From: Geminicoccaceae bacterium
GTDB taxonomy: Bacteria > Pseudomonadota > Alphaproteobacteria > Geminicoccales > Geminicoccaceae
DNA: 64,000 nucleotides
NCBI GenBank assembly: GCA_028285265.1
Contig: JANQPX010000078.1
Coordinates: 1-64,000, forward strand
Direction: 5' to 3'
In this document: positions 44,737 through 53,887 of the stretch, piece after piece
Layout of the letters: every line of letters begins with the position of its first letter
Position numbering within the stretch: the stretch's first letter is position 1
Made by a program: the position numbers and the translations under genes
The notes under the pieces: model-generated
The model's database searches: none
What the model saw: the letters and a program-made list of their open reading frames with translations, nothing else
What the model was told of the DNA's origin: nothing

Positions 44737-46758
44737 TCATTCGAGCGGTGCTAAAATATCCATGGAATTGGGCAGCCATAAAACGATGTCTGGGAATATC
44801 GTCAGGAGAATGATCACGATGATTTCCACGACAACAAAAGGGATGATTCCCCGATAAATCGTGGCCATGGAGATATTGTATTTTTTCGCAACGCCATGGA
44901 TGACGAAAACATTGATACCGATAGGCGGGGTGATCTGCCCCATCTCCATCATGATGACCATGATGACGCCGAACCAAATCGGATCAAATCCAAGGCCGAC
45001 GACCGTTGGGAATAGAATGGGCAATGTCAGCATCATCATGGGGATGATGTTCATGACCATTCCTAAGACCAGATAGAGCAGCAGGATAAGCACGTAGATG
45101 ATGTAGCGTGATACATCCAAGCTGTTGAGGAAGTTGGCAAACGCGAGCGGAATGTCCGTTAGGGTGACGAAGTATCCGAGCAATCCGACCCCGATCAGGA
45201 TCGTGAAGATCATGGCGCTGGTCGTCGTGGCTTCAAGAAGTGCGTCGAACAGCTTTTGACGATTGAAACCCTTGGCAAACAAAGCAATCAGAAGCGCACC
45301 GCTTGCCCCAACACCGCCCGCTTCCGTGGGGGTCAAAACACCGGAATAAATGCCGCCAATAACGGCAGCGAATAAGGCGCCGACAGGCCAGATGCTCAGT
45401 ATCGACCACGCAATTTCATGGAGGGTGAACTTTTCGGATTTTGGGCCAAGCTTGGGATTGATGAGGCACTGAACATAGACCGCGAGTGCAAAACCGAGCG
45501 TCAAGATAATCCCTGGAATGATGCCGGCCATGAACATCTTACCGATCGATTGTTCGGTTATGATGCCGTACACGACGAATCCGATACTGGGAGGGATCAG
45601 GATTCCAAGGGTCCCACCTGCCGCGACCGAACCGGTGGCCAGTGAATCGTCATAGTTGTATCTCTTCATTTCCGGTATGGAAACGGATCCCATCGTCGCT
45701 GCCGAAGCGACGCTATCACCGCAGATAGCTGCAAAGCCACCACAGCCGGCCACGGTACCAACAGCAAGCCCGCCGGGCAGGCGCCCAAACACTTTAATGC
45801 CGGCGTTGTAGAGCTTCGCGCCGATCCCAGCGTGCAGGATCAAGAAACCCATCAACAAAAAGAAGGGGATCACGACGAAGAAATAGACTGCAACGGCATC
45901 ATAGGTGTTGATCTTCGCGACATTGTACGAGACTTCGCTGCCGATTAGATAAACCAATCCTGTCAGGCCGGCGAAGGCCATTGAAAATCCTACCGGAAAC
46001 CCCAGCAGGAGAATGACCATCAAGAAAATCGTGTAGATGATGCCGATAACAGATGAGCTCAGATCCGGCGCAATCAGCTTCAGAATGTTGGCGGAGAAGA
46101 TGCCGACAATCGCAGCCAGCACGATCACCCCGAACATGGTCCAGAAGTTCCCACGCTCCTTATAGTGCTGATAAAGACCGGATAAGTGTGAAAACAATAA
46201 GGCGACCAATGTCAGCGCTAGAAGCAAGGTCCCCACCGAAACGACCGTGTAAAGAAGCCAATAAGGCATTCGAATTATATCTGAAACTTCCTCGCGCTCG
46301 AACGCTTCCCATGCGCGTGATGCGCTAAGCAAGCTCATTGCGCCGAAAATATAGGCCCCCCAAATGCTGAAGATGCTCTGCAAGATGCTGTTTACATGCG
46401 CAGAAAGCGACAGTGTTATGAGATCGACAGAGACGTGTTGGTTCTTGAGCATCGTGTAGGCGATGCTGAAAAATGCCATGAAAACTAGCATGAAGGTCTG
46501 GAGCTCGATCATTCCAGAAAGAGGGCTCCGGAAGACCAAGCGGCTGATCAAATCCACGACCATGGCGATCGACATCAACAACGTCATAATCGCGGCTGCG
46601 TAGCAAAGATATCGGCAGATGGGGTCAAGAATCGCATGCGCGGCCCGAGCAACGACGCCGAACACGTCTTGCCCGAATTCTGGTTCAGCAGGTCCCCCGC
46701 TGGACTCGAGATGAGCGATGTCTAATGGATTGTCTGCACGCGAGTCATGATTTGCCAT
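44737..46758 (-). CDS. TRAP transporter fused permease (DctQ-DctM)
   Basis: 673 residues from ATG 46758 with a GGGAGGAAGG site. The first 200 residues are the four-helix DctQ unit (LFRSPLSGMIELQTFMLVFMAFFSIAYTML, quoted in part); the remaining part is the twelve-helix DctM unit with its repeated GxxAAxxGxxxxSxAAT-like motif GFAAICGDSVASAATMGSVSIPEM and the late PPIGINVFVIHGVAK. Fusion of Q and M is common in Alphaproteobacteria. It pumps the substrate in with sodium or proton flow together with the DctP protein upstream. The gap to dctP is 211 bp. Confidence 0.93.
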   Translation of the reverse strand: MANHDSRADNPLDIAHLESSGGPAEPEFGQDVFGVVARAAHAILDPICRYLCYAAAIMTLLMSIAMVVDLISRLVFRSPLSGMIELQTFMLVFMAFFSIAYTMLKNQHVSVDLITLSLSAHVNSILQSIFSIWGAYIFGAMSLLSASRAWEAFEREEVSDIIRMPYWLLYTVVSVGTLLLALTLVALLFSHLSGLYQHYKERGNFWTMFGVIVLAAIVGIFSANILKLIAPDLSSSVIGIIYTIFLMVILLLGFPVGFSMAFAGLTGLVYLIGSEVSYNVAKINTYDAVAVYFFVVIPFFLLMGFLILHAGIGAKLYNAGIKVFGRLPGGLAVGTVAGCGGFAAICGDSVASAATMGSVSIPEMKRYNYDDSLATGSVAAGGTLGILIPPSIGFVVYGIITEQSIGKMFMAGIIPGIILTLGFALAVYVQCLINPKLGPKSEKFTLHEIAWSILSIWPVGALFAAVIGGIYSGVLTPTEAGGVGASGALLIALFAKGFNRQKLFDALLEATTTSAMIFTILIGVGLLGYFVTLTDIPLAFANFLNSLDVSRYIIYVLILLLYLVLGMVMNIIPMMMLTLPILFPTVVGLGFDPIWFGVIMVIMMEMGQITPPIGINVFVIHGVAKKYNISMATIYRGIIPFVVVEIIVIILLTIFPDIVLWLPNSMDILAPLE

Positions 46759-46969
46759 CAAACCTTCCTCCCGGAGCAGGTTCCCTGTCGCCTCATCTCA
46801 ATGATGGCCTTCTTCGACGAACGCTGCCAAGGCGCCCTGACCCGATGGTTCCCTTTGGTGCCAACCGCCAACCCCAGCTAACTGAGCAGGTGCGTCGCCC
46901 AAGAACTGTGATTGGCGGTTTGCTCAGACCTCGTTGAGTTGCTTAATACTCCTTACACTCAATCCGGCT

Positions 46970-48046
46970 CTACTCTTGCCAACTGTCGCCCCACCATTCG
47001 GCGGAAGTGTACTCCATGCCCTTAAACTCAGCGGTATACTCCTGAATCTTTGCGAGGATCGCCTCACCATCAATACCCTTGCTTTCCATGGTCTTCATCC
47101 ACTCGTCGTAAGCAGGGCGTGCAGCCTCGACCCATTTCGCCTTTTCTTCTGGTGGGAGGGTGATGATGTTGTCACCACGACCTTCCATTTTGCGGACGGA
47201 AGAGGCTCTGCGATTGTCAACAATGGCACCCGTGAAGTTGGTGAGTTCGTTTTCCATGGAACGGAAAATTTCTTGTTGCTCTGGCGTGAGCTTGTCCCAG
47301 GCCTGCTGCGACATCGTCATGGGAATCATGACGAACGGTCCGCCCACAAGTGAATGATTACTGGTGTGATCGGTCATCTTCCATTTGATCATGGGTGCTG
47401 TTGGGAACCAGATACCATCGATGGCCTTGCGTTGTAGCGACACATAGAGGTCTTCCAGCTTTATGTTTCTTGGCGTCGCCCCAAGCATCTCACTGTAGGT
47501 CACGCCTGATTTCGAGAAGGCCCCAATCTCCAGACCTTGCAGATCTTCTAGAGTCTCAACCGGTGCAACATCTTTATGAATGTGCAGATTGAAAAAGTCC
47601 GATACGTGGAAACCAAGCGGTACCAAACCTTCGAACTCCGCTTGAATTTCAGGAATGTTATGAAACGCCTTCTGGAAAACGTGGGTCGCCTCAACCGTGC
47701 TGTCGAACTGGAACGGCAGGGTCATGACGTGGGTTGCCGGGAACAAGCTTTCCTGGGTGAAGAGGCCTGTTGTCACTACCAAATCGACCAGTCCTGACTT
47801 CAGACCGTCGACAGTTTGCGGGGCTTTCACAAGTGTGCCGCCGTGAAACCACCTAAATGTCAGTTCTCCGTTGGTCCGTTTCTCGATTTCCTTGAGGTAG
47901 GGCTTATAGACGTACTCGACGAGGTAATGCGATTCGGGCTCGTAACTACCGACCTTGATTTCCATCTGAGCTGATGCAATCGGCGTTGCAAATGCCGTTA
48001 TTGCGCCAGCGAGCCCAAAGGCCTTGGTCCGTGTCATGAGCTTCAT
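46970..48046 (-). CDS. TRAP transporter substrate-binding protein (DctP)
   Basis: 358 residues. Signal peptide MKLMTRTKAFGLAGAITAFA with cleavage after ASAQ. The mature protein has the DctP fold: MEIKVGSYEPESHYLVEYVYKP, then VDGLKSGLVDLVVTTGLF and DLQGLEIGAFSKSGVTYSEM, with an Arg-like ligand site in the central hinge helix. A strongly repeated AGGAGGAGG site precedes ATG 48046. Substrate is unknown. It is placed between the transketolase N half and the permease, in one operon. Confidence 0.92.
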   Translation of the reverse strand: MKLMTRTKAFGLAGAITAFATPIASAQMEIKVGSYEPESHYLVEYVYKPYLKEIEKRTNGELTFRWFHGGTLVKAPQTVDGLKSGLVDLVVTTGLFTQESLFPATHVMTLPFQFDSTVEATHVFQKAFHNIPEIQAEFEGLVPLGFHVSDFFNLHIHKDVAPVETLEDLQGLEIGAFSKSGVTYSEMLGATPRNIKLEDLYVSLQRKAIDGIWFPTAPMIKWKMTDHTSNHSLVGGPFVMIPMTMSQQAWDKLTPEQQEIFRSMENELTNFTGAIVDNRRASSVRKMEGRGDNIITLPPEEKAKWVEAARPAYDEWMKTMESKGIDGEAILAKIQEYTAEFKGMEYTSAEWWGDSWQE

Positions 48047-48124
48047 TTTCTCCTCCTCCTTGATGAACTCTTAGGTTTTTGCGCGTTCAATCGTCTCAAC
48101 TACGCCCCTAGCCGTCGGATCGTC

Positions 48125-49000
48125 TCAGCCAAGTGCCGCCAATTCGGCTTCGAGTTTTTCGATCGTGGCGAGGATTTCGTTCCAACCGGTCTCCCACTGA
48201 AGGCGCCCTGTGTCCCAACGACCGTCCTTTCCGACGAAATGGGCAAAGGGAATAGCGTCCTGATAAACTTTGATGCCGGCAAAAATTTTGGTGTCGGCAA
48301 TCATGGCGTAAGGCTTGTCCTTGACTCCCCGTGCCTCCTCGAAAGCATCGAGAACCTCGGGGATGCTATTGCCGTTGATCTGGCGGGCATGGAAGCCAAA
48401 GGCCTCCATCTTTTCCCGGATCGGCTCTACGGCCATGACGTCTGATGTCTTGCCTGTCGCGCCCAAGTCGTTGTTGTCGATGATGATGATGAAATTCGAG
48501 AGCTCGTAGTGGGCGGCAAACATGAAGGCTTCCCAGACGCTGCCCTCGTGCAGCTCGCCGTCAGAGAGCAGGCAGATCACCCGCTTGTCGGCGCCGTTCT
48601 TGCGCTCGCCAAGCGCGATCCCTGCCGCCTGTGATACACCCGTGCCGAGCGAACCTGACGTTATCTCGAAGCCGCGGGCCCACTCAATTGGACTTTGGTC
48701 GATTGGCGAGCCGTCAGCTCCCATGGTTCGAAGATCGTCCATGGAATAGATCCCCATCTCTGCCATGGCCGCATAATTGATGATGGTGTCGTGCCCATTC
48801 GAGTTAACGAATCGGTCATAGTACCAACCATCACCATCTGGGCGCATTTCATCGAAGTAGATACAAGCACCCACATCGGCGAGAGCAACGCCCTGCCCTG
48901 CATAACCACCGCGTTGCATGCAGATATCGACAACGTTACGGCGTATTTTGGCTGCCCAAAGCTCCAGGGTCTTGAGGCGCTTCTCGGAGTTGCTTCTCAT
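48125..49000 (-). CDS. Transketolase N-terminal (TPP-binding) subunit
   Basis: 291 residues from ATG 49000 with GAGGAGG upstream. TPP-binding motif: LLSDGELHEGSVWEAFMFAAHYELSNFIIIIDNNDLG (quoted in part), the G-D-G to N-N pattern with the first G replaced by S. Earlier GSLGTGVSQAAGIALGER contacts the pyrophosphate. It is the half that pairs with the downstream-strand C half encoded immediately upstream; the stop of the C half overlaps this start (ATGA). Split transketolases often serve special sugar pathways instead of the pentose phosphate cycle. Confidence 0.92.
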   Translation of the reverse strand: MRSNSEKRLKTLELWAAKIRRNVVDICMQRGGYAGQGVALADVGACIYFDEMRPDGDGWYYDRFVNSNGHDTIINYAAMAEMGIYSMDDLRTMGADGSPIDQSPIEWARGFEITSGSLGTGVSQAAGIALGERKNGADKRVICLLSDGELHEGSVWEAFMFAAHYELSNFIIIIDNNDLGATGKTSDVMAVEPIREKMEAFGFHARQINGNSIPEVLDAFEEARGVKDKPYAMIADTKIFAGIKVYQDAIPFAHFVGKDGRWDTGRLQWETGWNEILATIEKLEAELAALG

Positions 49001-49944
49001 GGCATGACCTCCTCGATCCGCTTCGCCAGGGCTGCTGCATCCAAACCGAAGTGCGCCCGAATGTGTCTGATCGATCCGCCCGGCGCCCAACTATCCGGCA
49101 CACCAATGCGGGTAATGCGTGGGCCACGGCCGACCTTCGAGGTGATCTCGCTGACTAGCCCGCCTAGGCCCGTCGATATCTGGTGATTTTCGACGGTCAC
49201 GATCTGATCATGAGCGAAGCAGTAGTCGATGATTTCCTGCTCGTTCACGGGTTTGATCGTGGGCACATGGAGCAGCGAGTGATCGACACCACGTTCGATC
49301 AAAATGTCAGACGCCTCAACCGCCCATTGCGATGCGTGGCCACACGCGATGACGCCCACACCACTGCCTATGCGTAAAGGGTAGGTTTTTCCCAATTCGA
49401 ACTTGAACGTCTTGGGATCAAGAATCCGCGGTGTGGTTCCCCGATGCCCGCGCATGTAGACAAGACCAGGCGTGTCGCAGGCGACATCGAGCGCCTGGGC
49501 AAAATCTGTAACATCCATCGGATCGATTACCGTCGCATAGGGCACTGCCCGCAACATGCCGAGGTCTTCGGTGCCCTGATGGTGAATCGGCGCCGGACTG
49601 GCGATGCCGGGCGTGAAGCCCATCACGATGCCAGTGTTGCTGCTGGTGCCCATGCAGATCACCATTTGATCGAAACAGCGACGTGAGGCATAGCTGCCGA
49701 AAGTGGTCGCTACAGGCACGAAGCCTGCCTTCGCCAACCCGGCGGCTACGCCGACCAGGTTTTGTTCCGCCATGCCCACTTCGACATACTGTTCGGGAAG
49801 CTCCTTACAAACACGGAAGAGGTCGACATATTGGCTGAGATCGGCACTCATCATGATGACGTTCTTACGTCGGTTGCACAGATCGAAGCTGATGTCGTCA
49901 AAGGCTGAACTTTGGTGCGAACGATCGTCTGTTGCTAAAAGCAT
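48997..49944 (-). CDS. Transketolase C-terminal (pyrimidine-binding) subunit
   Basis: 315 residues from ATG 49944. It contains the Pyr domain with the catalytic Glu in YVEVGMAEQNLVGVAAGLAK and GFTPGIASPAPIHHQGTEDLGML, then the C-terminal dehydrogenase-like domain PVNEQEIIDYCFAHDQIVTVENHQ. Together with the N half it makes a heterotetramer that transfers two-carbon units from ketose donors. The C-half gene comes before the N-half gene, the reverse of the usual order, with a 4-bp overlap. Confidence 0.92.
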   Translation of the reverse strand: MLLATDDRSHQSSAFDDISFDLCNRRKNVIMMSADLSQYVDLFRVCKELPEQYVEVGMAEQNLVGVAAGLAKAGFVPVATTFGSYASRRCFDQMVICMGTSSNTGIVMGFTPGIASPAPIHHQGTEDLGMLRAVPYATVIDPMDVTDFAQALDVACDTPGLVYMRGHRGTTPRILDPKTFKFELGKTYPLRIGSGVGVIACGHASQWAVEASDILIERGVDHSLLHVPTIKPVNEQEIIDYCFAHDQIVTVENHQISTGLGGLVSEITSKVGRGPRITRIGVPDSWAPGGSIRHIRAHFGLDAAALAKRIEEVMP

Positions 49945-50013
49945 CTTTTGACTACCCTCACCGCTTCCAACGAGATGGTTGGTGCCAATCGGGCACCTCG
50001 CTTTCGATCTTGC

Positions 50014-50784
50014 TCAAACGGAACCCGCAACATTGAAGCCCCCCCCACCAGCATCAATGTGAGCGCCAGTGACCAATGACGATGACGGAGACATCAGCCA
50101 AAGCGCGATCTCGGCAATTTCCTCGGGTTGCCCAAGCCGTCCCATTGGAATGGAGTCTTCGACCGCTTTCTTGAGTTCCGGATCGGCTTCGAGCCCTCTA
50201 GTCATCGCAGTCGCGACAGCGCCGGGGCGGACGGTGTTTACCCGGATGCCTTCGCGCGCCACTTCTTTTGCGAACCCTTTAGTAAATACGTCGACGGCCC
50301 CTTTCGAAGCCGCATAAACGCTGTGCCCGGGTCGTCCGCCGATCGTTGCGGCCATTGACGAGACATTGACGATTGATCCACCGCGGCCGCCAGAACGGGT
50401 CGACATATGGCGTGCAGCTTCGCGGCAGCAGATCATGAGTCCCGTGACGTTGATCGACATCAGCTTGCTGACGGCGGCAAAGTCCAGATCACGCACCAGC
50501 GCGCCCGTGAAAATTCCTGCAGCATGAAAAACGCCAGTCGGAGGGCCAAATCGCTCGACTGCTGCTTGGTAGGCTGAAACGATTTCCGTTTCTTGCGACA
50601 CGTCTGCGGCGCAGAAAGCAGCCTCGCCACCCGATGATATAATGTCGTCGATCAACCCCGCAGCAGTGTCTCGCTCCGCTTCGAGCGAGATGATCGATAC
50701 GGCGTAGCCGTGACGTGCGGCAAGTCGGGCCGTCTCCATGCCCATGCCGCCAGCCCCCCCTGAGATGAGGCAATGTTGGTTCAC
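50014..50784 (-). CDS. SDR family oxidoreductase
   Basis: 256 residues from GTG 50784, with a G-rich ribosome site. The Rossmann start CLISGGAGGMGMETARLAA has SGGxxGMG in place of TGxxxGIG; the active site is complete with Ser142/143 and Y157-A-A-S-K161, and the C-terminal GAHIDAGGG is the usual closing loop. It is the first gene of the operon SDR, tktC, tktN, dctP, dctQM and follows the candidate GntR operator. It probably oxidises or reduces a polyol, sugar or sugar acid entering through the TRAP system. Confidence 0.9.
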   Translation of the reverse strand: MNQHCLISGGAGGMGMETARLAARHGYAVSIISLEAERDTAAGLIDDIISSGGEAAFCAADVSQETEIVSAYQAAVERFGPPTGVFHAAGIFTGALVRDLDFAAVSKLMSINVTGLMICCREAARHMSTRSGGRGGSIVNVSSMAATIGGRPGHSVYAASKGAVDVFTKGFAKEVAREGIRVNTVRPGAVATAMTRGLEADPELKKAVEDSIPMGRLGQPEEIAEIALWLMSPSSSLVTGAHIDAGGGGFNVAGSV

Positions 50785-51117
50785 CCCACCCTCCCCCTTT
50801 GTTGCACCTCTACCCTCATCGGCGTTTCGGCACGCGGGTTACTAAAGGATGTTGCTTAGAGGTAAGACGTCAGAGGTCTGACCTCTCAGTCGACGGTAGC
50901 CAGCGACTCGTGCCCTGTCAAGCGACATCGTTGGAGTGGCTTTGCATCGGGATAGCCCCGAACAACGTGCTATCGGTTGAGCCAGGTGTGCTTGATGAAA
51001 CGTTGGAGGGCTGACACCAGGTGTCGCAGATGAAGCGGACAGTTACATCAAATCAATGGATACATGGACGGTGTTCGTCTGCTAGCGTCGATCAAACGTC
51101 AGCGTTCAACAACAACC
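50785..51117. other. Spacer between the catabolic operon and its regulator
   Basis: 333 bp holding the promoter region of the SDR-led operon and the operator at 50872-50886. No gene otherwise. Confidence 0.4.
50872..50886. promoter_or_regulatory. Candidate GntR operator upstream of the SDR-led operon
   Basis: Perfect palindrome AGAGGTC-T-GACCTCT, 88 bp before the SDR start. It is the same 15-bp site as the one at 51988-52002 (each is the reverse complement of the other). Confidence 0.7.
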
Positions 51118-51957
51118 CTACAGCCGGCTCAGATGCGAGCTTATACTCGTGGGCGGCATATGCTTTTCAGAAGACTGCAGTATGCTGTCACGAAAGTTGA
51201 TGGCCGCTGGACGTTCTGCCGAAAACCGCATATCGACGCGGGATGGAAGGTACCAGTTCGTCGTGTAACTGACGATCGTTCCACGGTCGGTATAGGTTGT
51301 ATATTCGGCCAGAAGGGTTGGCTCGTCTTCTCTTACCTCCAGAGCATCCGCCGTATCTTTGGGCGCGGGAACAACTGAAAGGCGCCCATCCGATTTTGCA
51401 AGGGTACTTTTTAACTGATCCTGAAACATTGAAAGAAGCGTATTATTCAGAGCATCGAAGCCAGTTGCATCGAAATTCACGCCTTCAATCAGTGCGGGAA
51501 TCGCGTCGATGGTTCGTTGAACCGGTAGCTTGTTGGCCCTAACAACACGATCGACGATCCAGAATTTGTCGCCTTCGCCGATATCCAACAACTGTCCAAC
51601 AACTGAGTCAGCACTGCTCAACCGGACTGACACGTCCGACGCACTTGGCTCTTGTCCGCTCTCCCGAATGAGCGCGGTTGCACTTCGAATATGTGGCAAT
51701 GGTAGAAGCACGGACCGCTTGTAGTCCGCAAGATCCTGGCGCTTGCGAACGATCGTGCCCACACCCCATTTCTTTTCAATCAGGCCTGCCTGCCAAAGCT
51801 GGCCGAATGCTTCACGGAGTTTTGGCCTGCTTACGCCCAAGCTTTCGGCCAGCTTGACCTCGGACGGCAATCGATCGCCGTCATTGAACTCGGTTTCAAT
51901 GATCTTTCGAAGGCGGGTGGTGATCTCGGTTGTGCTACTTTGATCCATAGACCGCAT
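51118..51957 (-). CDS. GntR family regulator (HutC/UTRA type)
   Basis: 279 residues. The winged HTH (about 5-70) is RLPSEVKLAESLGVSRPKLREAFGQLWQAGLIEKKWGVGTIV (quoted in part). The C-terminal 165 residues have UTRA features: GDKFWIVDRVVRANKLPVQRTIDAIPA and YTTYTDRGTIVSYTTNWYLPS. UTRA-type regulators release DNA when a pathway intermediate binds. The same 15-bp palindrome is upstream of this gene and of the next operon, so autoregulation plus control of the operon is likely. ATG 51957 or 51948. Confidence 0.92.
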   Translation of the reverse strand: MRSMDQSSTTEITTRLRKIIETEFNDGDRLPSEVKLAESLGVSRPKLREAFGQLWQAGLIEKKWGVGTIVRKRQDLADYKRSVLLPLPHIRSATALIRESGQEPSASDVSVRLSSADSVVGQLLDIGEGDKFWIVDRVVRANKLPVQRTIDAIPALIEGVNFDATGFDALNNTLLSMFQDQLKSTLAKSDGRLSVVPAPKDTADALEVREDEPTLLAEYTTYTDRGTIVSYTTNWYLPSRVDMRFSAERPAAINFRDSILQSSEKHMPPTSISSHLSRL

Positions 51958-51987
51958 GCTAGTTTTCCGAAGCCGAGCCCAAATTTA

Positions 51988-52002
51988 AGAGGTCAGACCT
52001 CT
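51988..52002. promoter_or_regulatory. Candidate GntR operator upstream of gntR-type gene
   Basis: Perfect palindrome AGAGGTC-A-GACCTCT, 31 bp before the regulator start. It is the reverse complement of the site at 50872-50886. Confidence 0.7.
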
Positions 52003-52191
52003 CCGACTCGTATCCGATACATCCATGACTAGCAAGTCTGACGATCAATGCGGAGTGTCGCAGTTTCGTGCGGCCGAGAGTGCAAGGCGAACGACCCGAA
52101 CCCTTGAATTGCAACCCTGCGCATTCCGATTGCATCTCCTAAGAGCGCGACTGGGCGTTGTGTCACCTGCTGTTTCCAAGCCAGATCTGTG

Positions 52192-52560
52192 TCAAGCAGC
52201 GTCTGCGGTCGAACCATCTTTCGCTGCTTCGGCAAAGCGTCGCGCTTTGAATTCGCTGCCCCAAAACTGCATTGCGTGGATGATCGGCTCCAGTGATCGA
52301 CCAAAATCCGTGACCTCATACTCGACCCGAGGGGGGACCTCGGCAAAGACGTGTCGGGAAATCACGCCATCCTCTTCCAGCTGGCGCAGTTGCAGCGTGA
52401 TCATCCGCTGCGTGGCGTTTGGGGCTAGGCGGCATAGCTCACCAAATCGCTTGCGACCGCTCAGCAAGCGGCAAATCAAGATGGGCTTCCAGCGACCGCC
52501 AATCACGCTCAGCGTGGCTTCAACATCGCAGCCGGTTCTCCAGTTGTACTCCCGTGCCAT
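52192..52560 (-). CDS. HxlR family transcriptional regulator
   Basis: 122 residues from ATG 52560 (GGAGAG site); ATG 52584 is also possible. The winged HTH is typical: CDVEATLSVIGGRWKPILICRLLSGRKRF, then RMITLQLRQLEEDGVISRHVF and VPPRVEYEVTDFGRSL (each quoted in part). HxlR proteins often sense electrophiles or oxidants through an N-terminal Cys; here there is a Cys at position 11. It is divergent from a zinc-type alcohol dehydrogenase-like gene, a frequent target. Confidence 0.92.
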   Translation of the reverse strand: MAREYNWRTGCDVEATLSVIGGRWKPILICRLLSGRKRFGELCRLAPNATQRMITLQLRQLEEDGVISRHVFAEVPPRVEYEVTDFGRSLEPIIHAMQFWGSEFKARRFAEAAKDGSTADAA

Positions 52561-52590
52561 ATCACTCTCCGCAAGGCCTAACATTCTCTA

Positions 52591-52610
52591 TACTTACAAA
52601 AATGTGGGTA
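52591..52610. promoter_or_regulatory. Candidate HxlR operator
   Basis: Imperfect inverted repeat TACTTACA-AAAA-TGTGGGTA, 30 bp from the regulator ATG at 52560 and 68 bp from the dehydrogenase start. The TAC-N-GTA ends resemble HxlR-type sites. Confidence 0.4.
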
Positions 52611-52677
52611 CTTGTGAATTTTTCTATAAGTGCTCAATGTCTTGATAACATACGAAATGCCAATCTTGGGGATAGAG

Positions 52678-53691
52678 ATGAAGGCTCTTGGATATACAGA
52701 CCGCGGACCGATTTCAGCTGACAGTTCAGTTGTTAACGTCGAAGCTGACATGCCAGAAGCTGGTCCAAGGGACTTGGTCGTAGATGTCCGAGGCGTGTCG
52801 GTAAACCCGGTTGACGTTAAGGTGCGTGCGAACCGGCAGCCCGAGGGTGGTCCCCGTGTTTTGGGCTTTGACGCAGCGGGCGTCGTCACGGCGGTTGGCG
52901 AAGAGGTCACTGGCTTTAAAGTCGGCGACGAAGTGATGTACGCTGGCGAATTCACGCGTCCTGGCTCCAACGCGGAGTTTCAAGCAGTCGACGAACGGCT
53001 GGTTGGACGAAAGCCGTCTTCCATTGGTTTCGCCGACGCAGCTGCATTGCCTCTAACCTCCATCACGGCCTGGGAGATCTTGTTTGACAGCTTCGGCCTG
53101 GCTGAAAATGGAGGCACAGGAGAAGCGCTCCTTGTAGTCGGCGGCGCCGGCGGTGTCGGCTCGATCCTTATCCAACTTGCCAAGCAACTGACGGCTCTGA
53201 CAGTCGTTGCGACAGCATCGCGCCCAGACACCGTCGAATGGGTGAAGAAGATGGGCGCCGACCATGTGGTGAACCATCGTAATCCGCTCAATGACGAAAT
53301 GAAGATGCTTGGCATCTCGCCGCACTACGTTGCTGCTCTGACGGCCACCGATCAGCACTTCGACGCCATCGTCGATCTCATCAAGCCGCGCGGACATATC
53401 GCGATGATCGACGATCCACAAAACCTGAACATCGGGGCAATCAAGCTTAAAGCTTTAACGTTCAGTTGGGAGTTCATGTTCGCAAGGTCGATGTTCAAGG
53501 CCGACGATATGGGTGTGCAGGGCGAACTCCTGACCAGGGTTGCCGAACTAGTCGACGCGGGAAAAGTCATCTCAACAGTGAACAACCACGCCGGCAAGTT
53601 GAGCGTTGATAACTTGCGCAGTGCACTAAGCCTCCAGGAGAGCGGTACTGCTATTGGCAAAACCGTCCTTGATGGCGTTTTGGAGGCTTAA
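52678..53691 (+). CDS. Zinc-type alcohol dehydrogenase-like protein (quinone oxidoreductase group)
   Basis: 337 residues from ATG 52678 (GGGGATAG site); the frame opens earlier at GTG 52630. MDR-superfamily pieces: ILGFDAAGVVTAVGEEVTGFKVGDEV near the N-terminus, ALLVVGGAGGVGSILIQLAKQLT for NADPH binding and GKVISTVNNHAGKLSVDNLRSALS at the end (quoted in part). It has no structural or catalytic zinc Cys cluster, as in the ZADH-like YogA group, so quinones or enals are likely substrates. HxlR-divergent arrangement suggests induction by electrophiles. Confidence 0.92.
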   Translation: MKALGYTDRGPISADSSVVNVEADMPEAGPRDLVVDVRGVSVNPVDVKVRANRQPEGGPRVLGFDAAGVVTAVGEEVTGFKVGDEVMYAGEFTRPGSNAEFQAVDERLVGRKPSSIGFADAAALPLTSITAWEILFDSFGLAENGGTGEALLVVGGAGGVGSILIQLAKQLTALTVVATASRPDTVEWVKKMGADHVVNHRNPLNDEMKMLGISPHYVAALTATDQHFDAIVDLIKPRGHIAMIDDPQNLNIGAIKLKALTFSWEFMFARSMFKADDMGVQGELLTRVAELVDAGKVISTVNNHAGKLSVDNLRSALSLQESGTAIGKTVLDGVLEA

Positions 53692-53887
53692 CTCTGGGCG
53701 CCCCTAGGGGGCGATCAAGCGCTGTCCACAGTCGTCATTCGTGTCGGCCCAAACATGGCGATCAGCGGAGTTCAGAAAAAGTAATGTAAAGCCAAAGAGA
53801 GATAGGGCGGCGGCCTCTCGATCATGAGCAGGCGCAGCGGCCCGAGCCATTGGTCGACGCAATTTATGTGGAAAGGGAACCTTCCTG

